Origin: Streptomyces fulvorobeus | Lineage (GTDB): Bacteria > Actinomycetota > Actinomycetes > Streptomycetales > Streptomycetaceae | Direction of reading: 5' to 3' | Assembly: GCF_013167895.1 (NCBI RefSeq) | Contig: NZ_BLWC01000001.1 | Coordinates: 3,596,001-3,660,000, forward strand | DNA: 64,000 nucleotides | Shown: positions 63,249 to 64,000 of the stretch, piece after piece | Layout of the letters: every line of letters starts with the position of its first letter | How positions within the stretch are numbered: the stretch's first letter is position 1 | Notes under the pieces: generated by a model | The model's database searches: none | What the model was told of the DNA's origin: nothing | The model's input: only the letters and a program-made list of their open reading frames with translations | Program-made: the position numbers and the translations under genes

Positions 63249-63907
63249 GCGGAGGACGGTCCGGCAGGAGGAGGGGGCGTACGGCGCCCCGGAGCGGTGG
63301 CGTGGCGGTACGGCGATGGTCTGCCGGAGGGTCGGTGACCGGACCGTAACGCCCGCTTTCTGTTTTCCGTCCGGAACCGCAGCGTCCGGACGGATCGCGT
63401 GCCAGGCTGTGGCCAGCCATATGACCTGAGGGTGTCGCCCGGACCGGATCGATCCGGGCGCGCGGTCGGGGAGGGAGCAGGCAATGCGCCCGTCGTACCG
63501 GCATGTGCACCGGAAGGTGACTGCCACGCTCATGGCCGCCCGCGTTCTCGTACGAGCGGCACGCACCGAGAAGACCCGCGCGCACCTGGCCTGCGGTGCC
63601 GGTGCCGTAGGAGCTGCTCCGGAACAGAGGCGGGCCCCGGCACGTGTCGGCGCCGGAGCCCGTCCTCCCCTTCGCCGACCTGGAGCCCCGAGCTCTTCAG
63701 GTCGGACCCGGCGGACCGTTTTCCCCGAGCGGCCCGCCTCCTGGAGGAGATCTCCCCAAGGCGGTCGGCGCCAATCCTTGAGAGGGGTCACTCGAACGAG
63801 GGGTGTTCTCTGCCGAGACCCGGTTTTCGAATAACAGTTCGATAGTCTGGCGTGACGCGACCACGCGGTGAGCGGACGGGATCGGACGACAAGGGGGTGC
63901 CAGGGCT
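63249..63907. other. Non-coding or poorly supported region after dmdR1
   Basis: About 660 bp with no convincing gene. It contains a 9-bp perfect hairpin (63367-63375 / 63385-63393), a 14-bp palindrome CCGGATCGATCCGG (63444-63457), and a 116-codon frame (63484-63834) whose composition is Arg/Pro-rich and likely spurious, although GGGAGGGAG precedes its ATG. TCGAATAACAGTTCGA (63827-63842) upstream of the last gene may be an operator or promoter element. Confidence 0.4.
63367..63393. repeat. Perfect 9-bp inverted repeat after dmdR1
   Basis: CCGTCCGGA (63367-63375) and TCCGGACGG (63385-63393) with a 9-nt loop, about 120 bp after the dmdR1 stop. It could terminate dmdR1 transcription. Confidence 0.5.
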
Positions 63908-64000
63908 ATGGCGCGGCGTATCGATGTGACGGGACACGACGGTGTACGCCTCGCGGCGTGGGAGTTCGCCGATCCGGTCCCGACGCCGAGGGCGAGCGAG
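63908..64000 (+). CDS. Alpha/beta-fold hydrolase, 5' part only
   Basis: The first 31 codons of a gene cut by the window end. It starts MARRIDVTGHDGVRLAAWEF, a typical beginning of an alpha/beta hydrolase with the first two strands (VTGHDGVRLAAWEFAD). GGGGGTGCCAGGG precedes the ATG. The catalytic parts lie outside the window, so the family call rests on the N-terminus. Confidence 0.6.
   Translation, partial: MARRIDVTGHDGVRLAAWEFADPVPTPRASE

Noticed and set aside
63484..63834. A 116-codon frame downstream of dmdR1
   Set aside because: Although a purine-rich stretch precedes it, the product is Arg/Pro-rich without hydrophobic core or known family; reported only within the region entry.

Overview
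The window is chromosomal DNA of a Streptomyces (or very close actinomycete). The DNA is around 70% G+C or more, codons end overwhelmingly in G or C, GTG and TTG starts are frequent, and the gene content is typical of that genus: futalosine-route menaquinone genes, a conservon (cvn) operon, a subtilisin-inhibitor-like protein, a DmdR-type iron regulator, LCP and DUF3027/DUF2530/DUF2771 proteins.

Layout. 0-11 kb: XPB-type helicase and a helicase-associated protein, a HAD hydrolase, a cold-shock protein, mqnD-mqnB of menaquinone synthesis, a DUF2771 lipoprotein coupled to an MFS protein. 11-21 kb: DUF3027 protein, a large HSP90/sacsin-type ATPase, a secreted protein, a CtpE-like P-type ATPase, DUF2530 protein and an NCS2 purine permease. 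21-28.9 kb: MarR regulator with its palindromic operator and MFS exporter, aldo/keto reductase, a receptor-like Ser/Thr kinase whose extracellular half is an amino-acid-type solute-binding domain, SDR, cupin, protease inhibitor. 28.9-32.9 kb: a visibly lower-GC island, flanked by two gene remnants, carrying an XRE/TPR regulator divergent from a tight operon of small Cys-containing proteins, a small membrane protein, a radical SAM/SPASM enzyme and a 115-aa protein. 33-39.5 kb: DinB, TetR, SGNH hydrolase, secreted propeller protein, GNAT, methyltransferase, DUF4259, serC. 39.5-45 kb: the conservon operon cvnABCD followed by two cytochromes P450 (CYP157-like without an ExxR motif, then CYP154-like), all joined by overlapping starts and stops. 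45-51 kb: LCP protein, FAD/Fe-S oxidoreductase, EamA transporter. 51-59 kb: an AtuA-carboxylase-dehydrogenase-hydratase-TetR operon with a 14-bp perfect palindrome in its promoter. 59-64 kb: citrate synthase, pdxH, SIS-domain protein with a DasR-like site inside its promoter, DmdR1-type iron regulator, and the start of an alpha/beta hydrolase.

Two points matter for anyone using this annotation. First, six genes are broken by eight frameshifts, and every one is explained by a single missing G or C in a run of four to six. That is the signature of homopolymer sequencing error, so these genes (mqnB, the sacsin-type ATPase, the NCS2 permease, the XRE regulator, the FAD/Fe-S oxidoreductase, the biotin carboxylase) are probably intact in the organism; I list them as pseudogene entries because the given sequence is broken. 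Second, the best candidate for an undescribed system is the radical SAM island at 29.2-32.5 kb; its substrate cannot be named from sequence.
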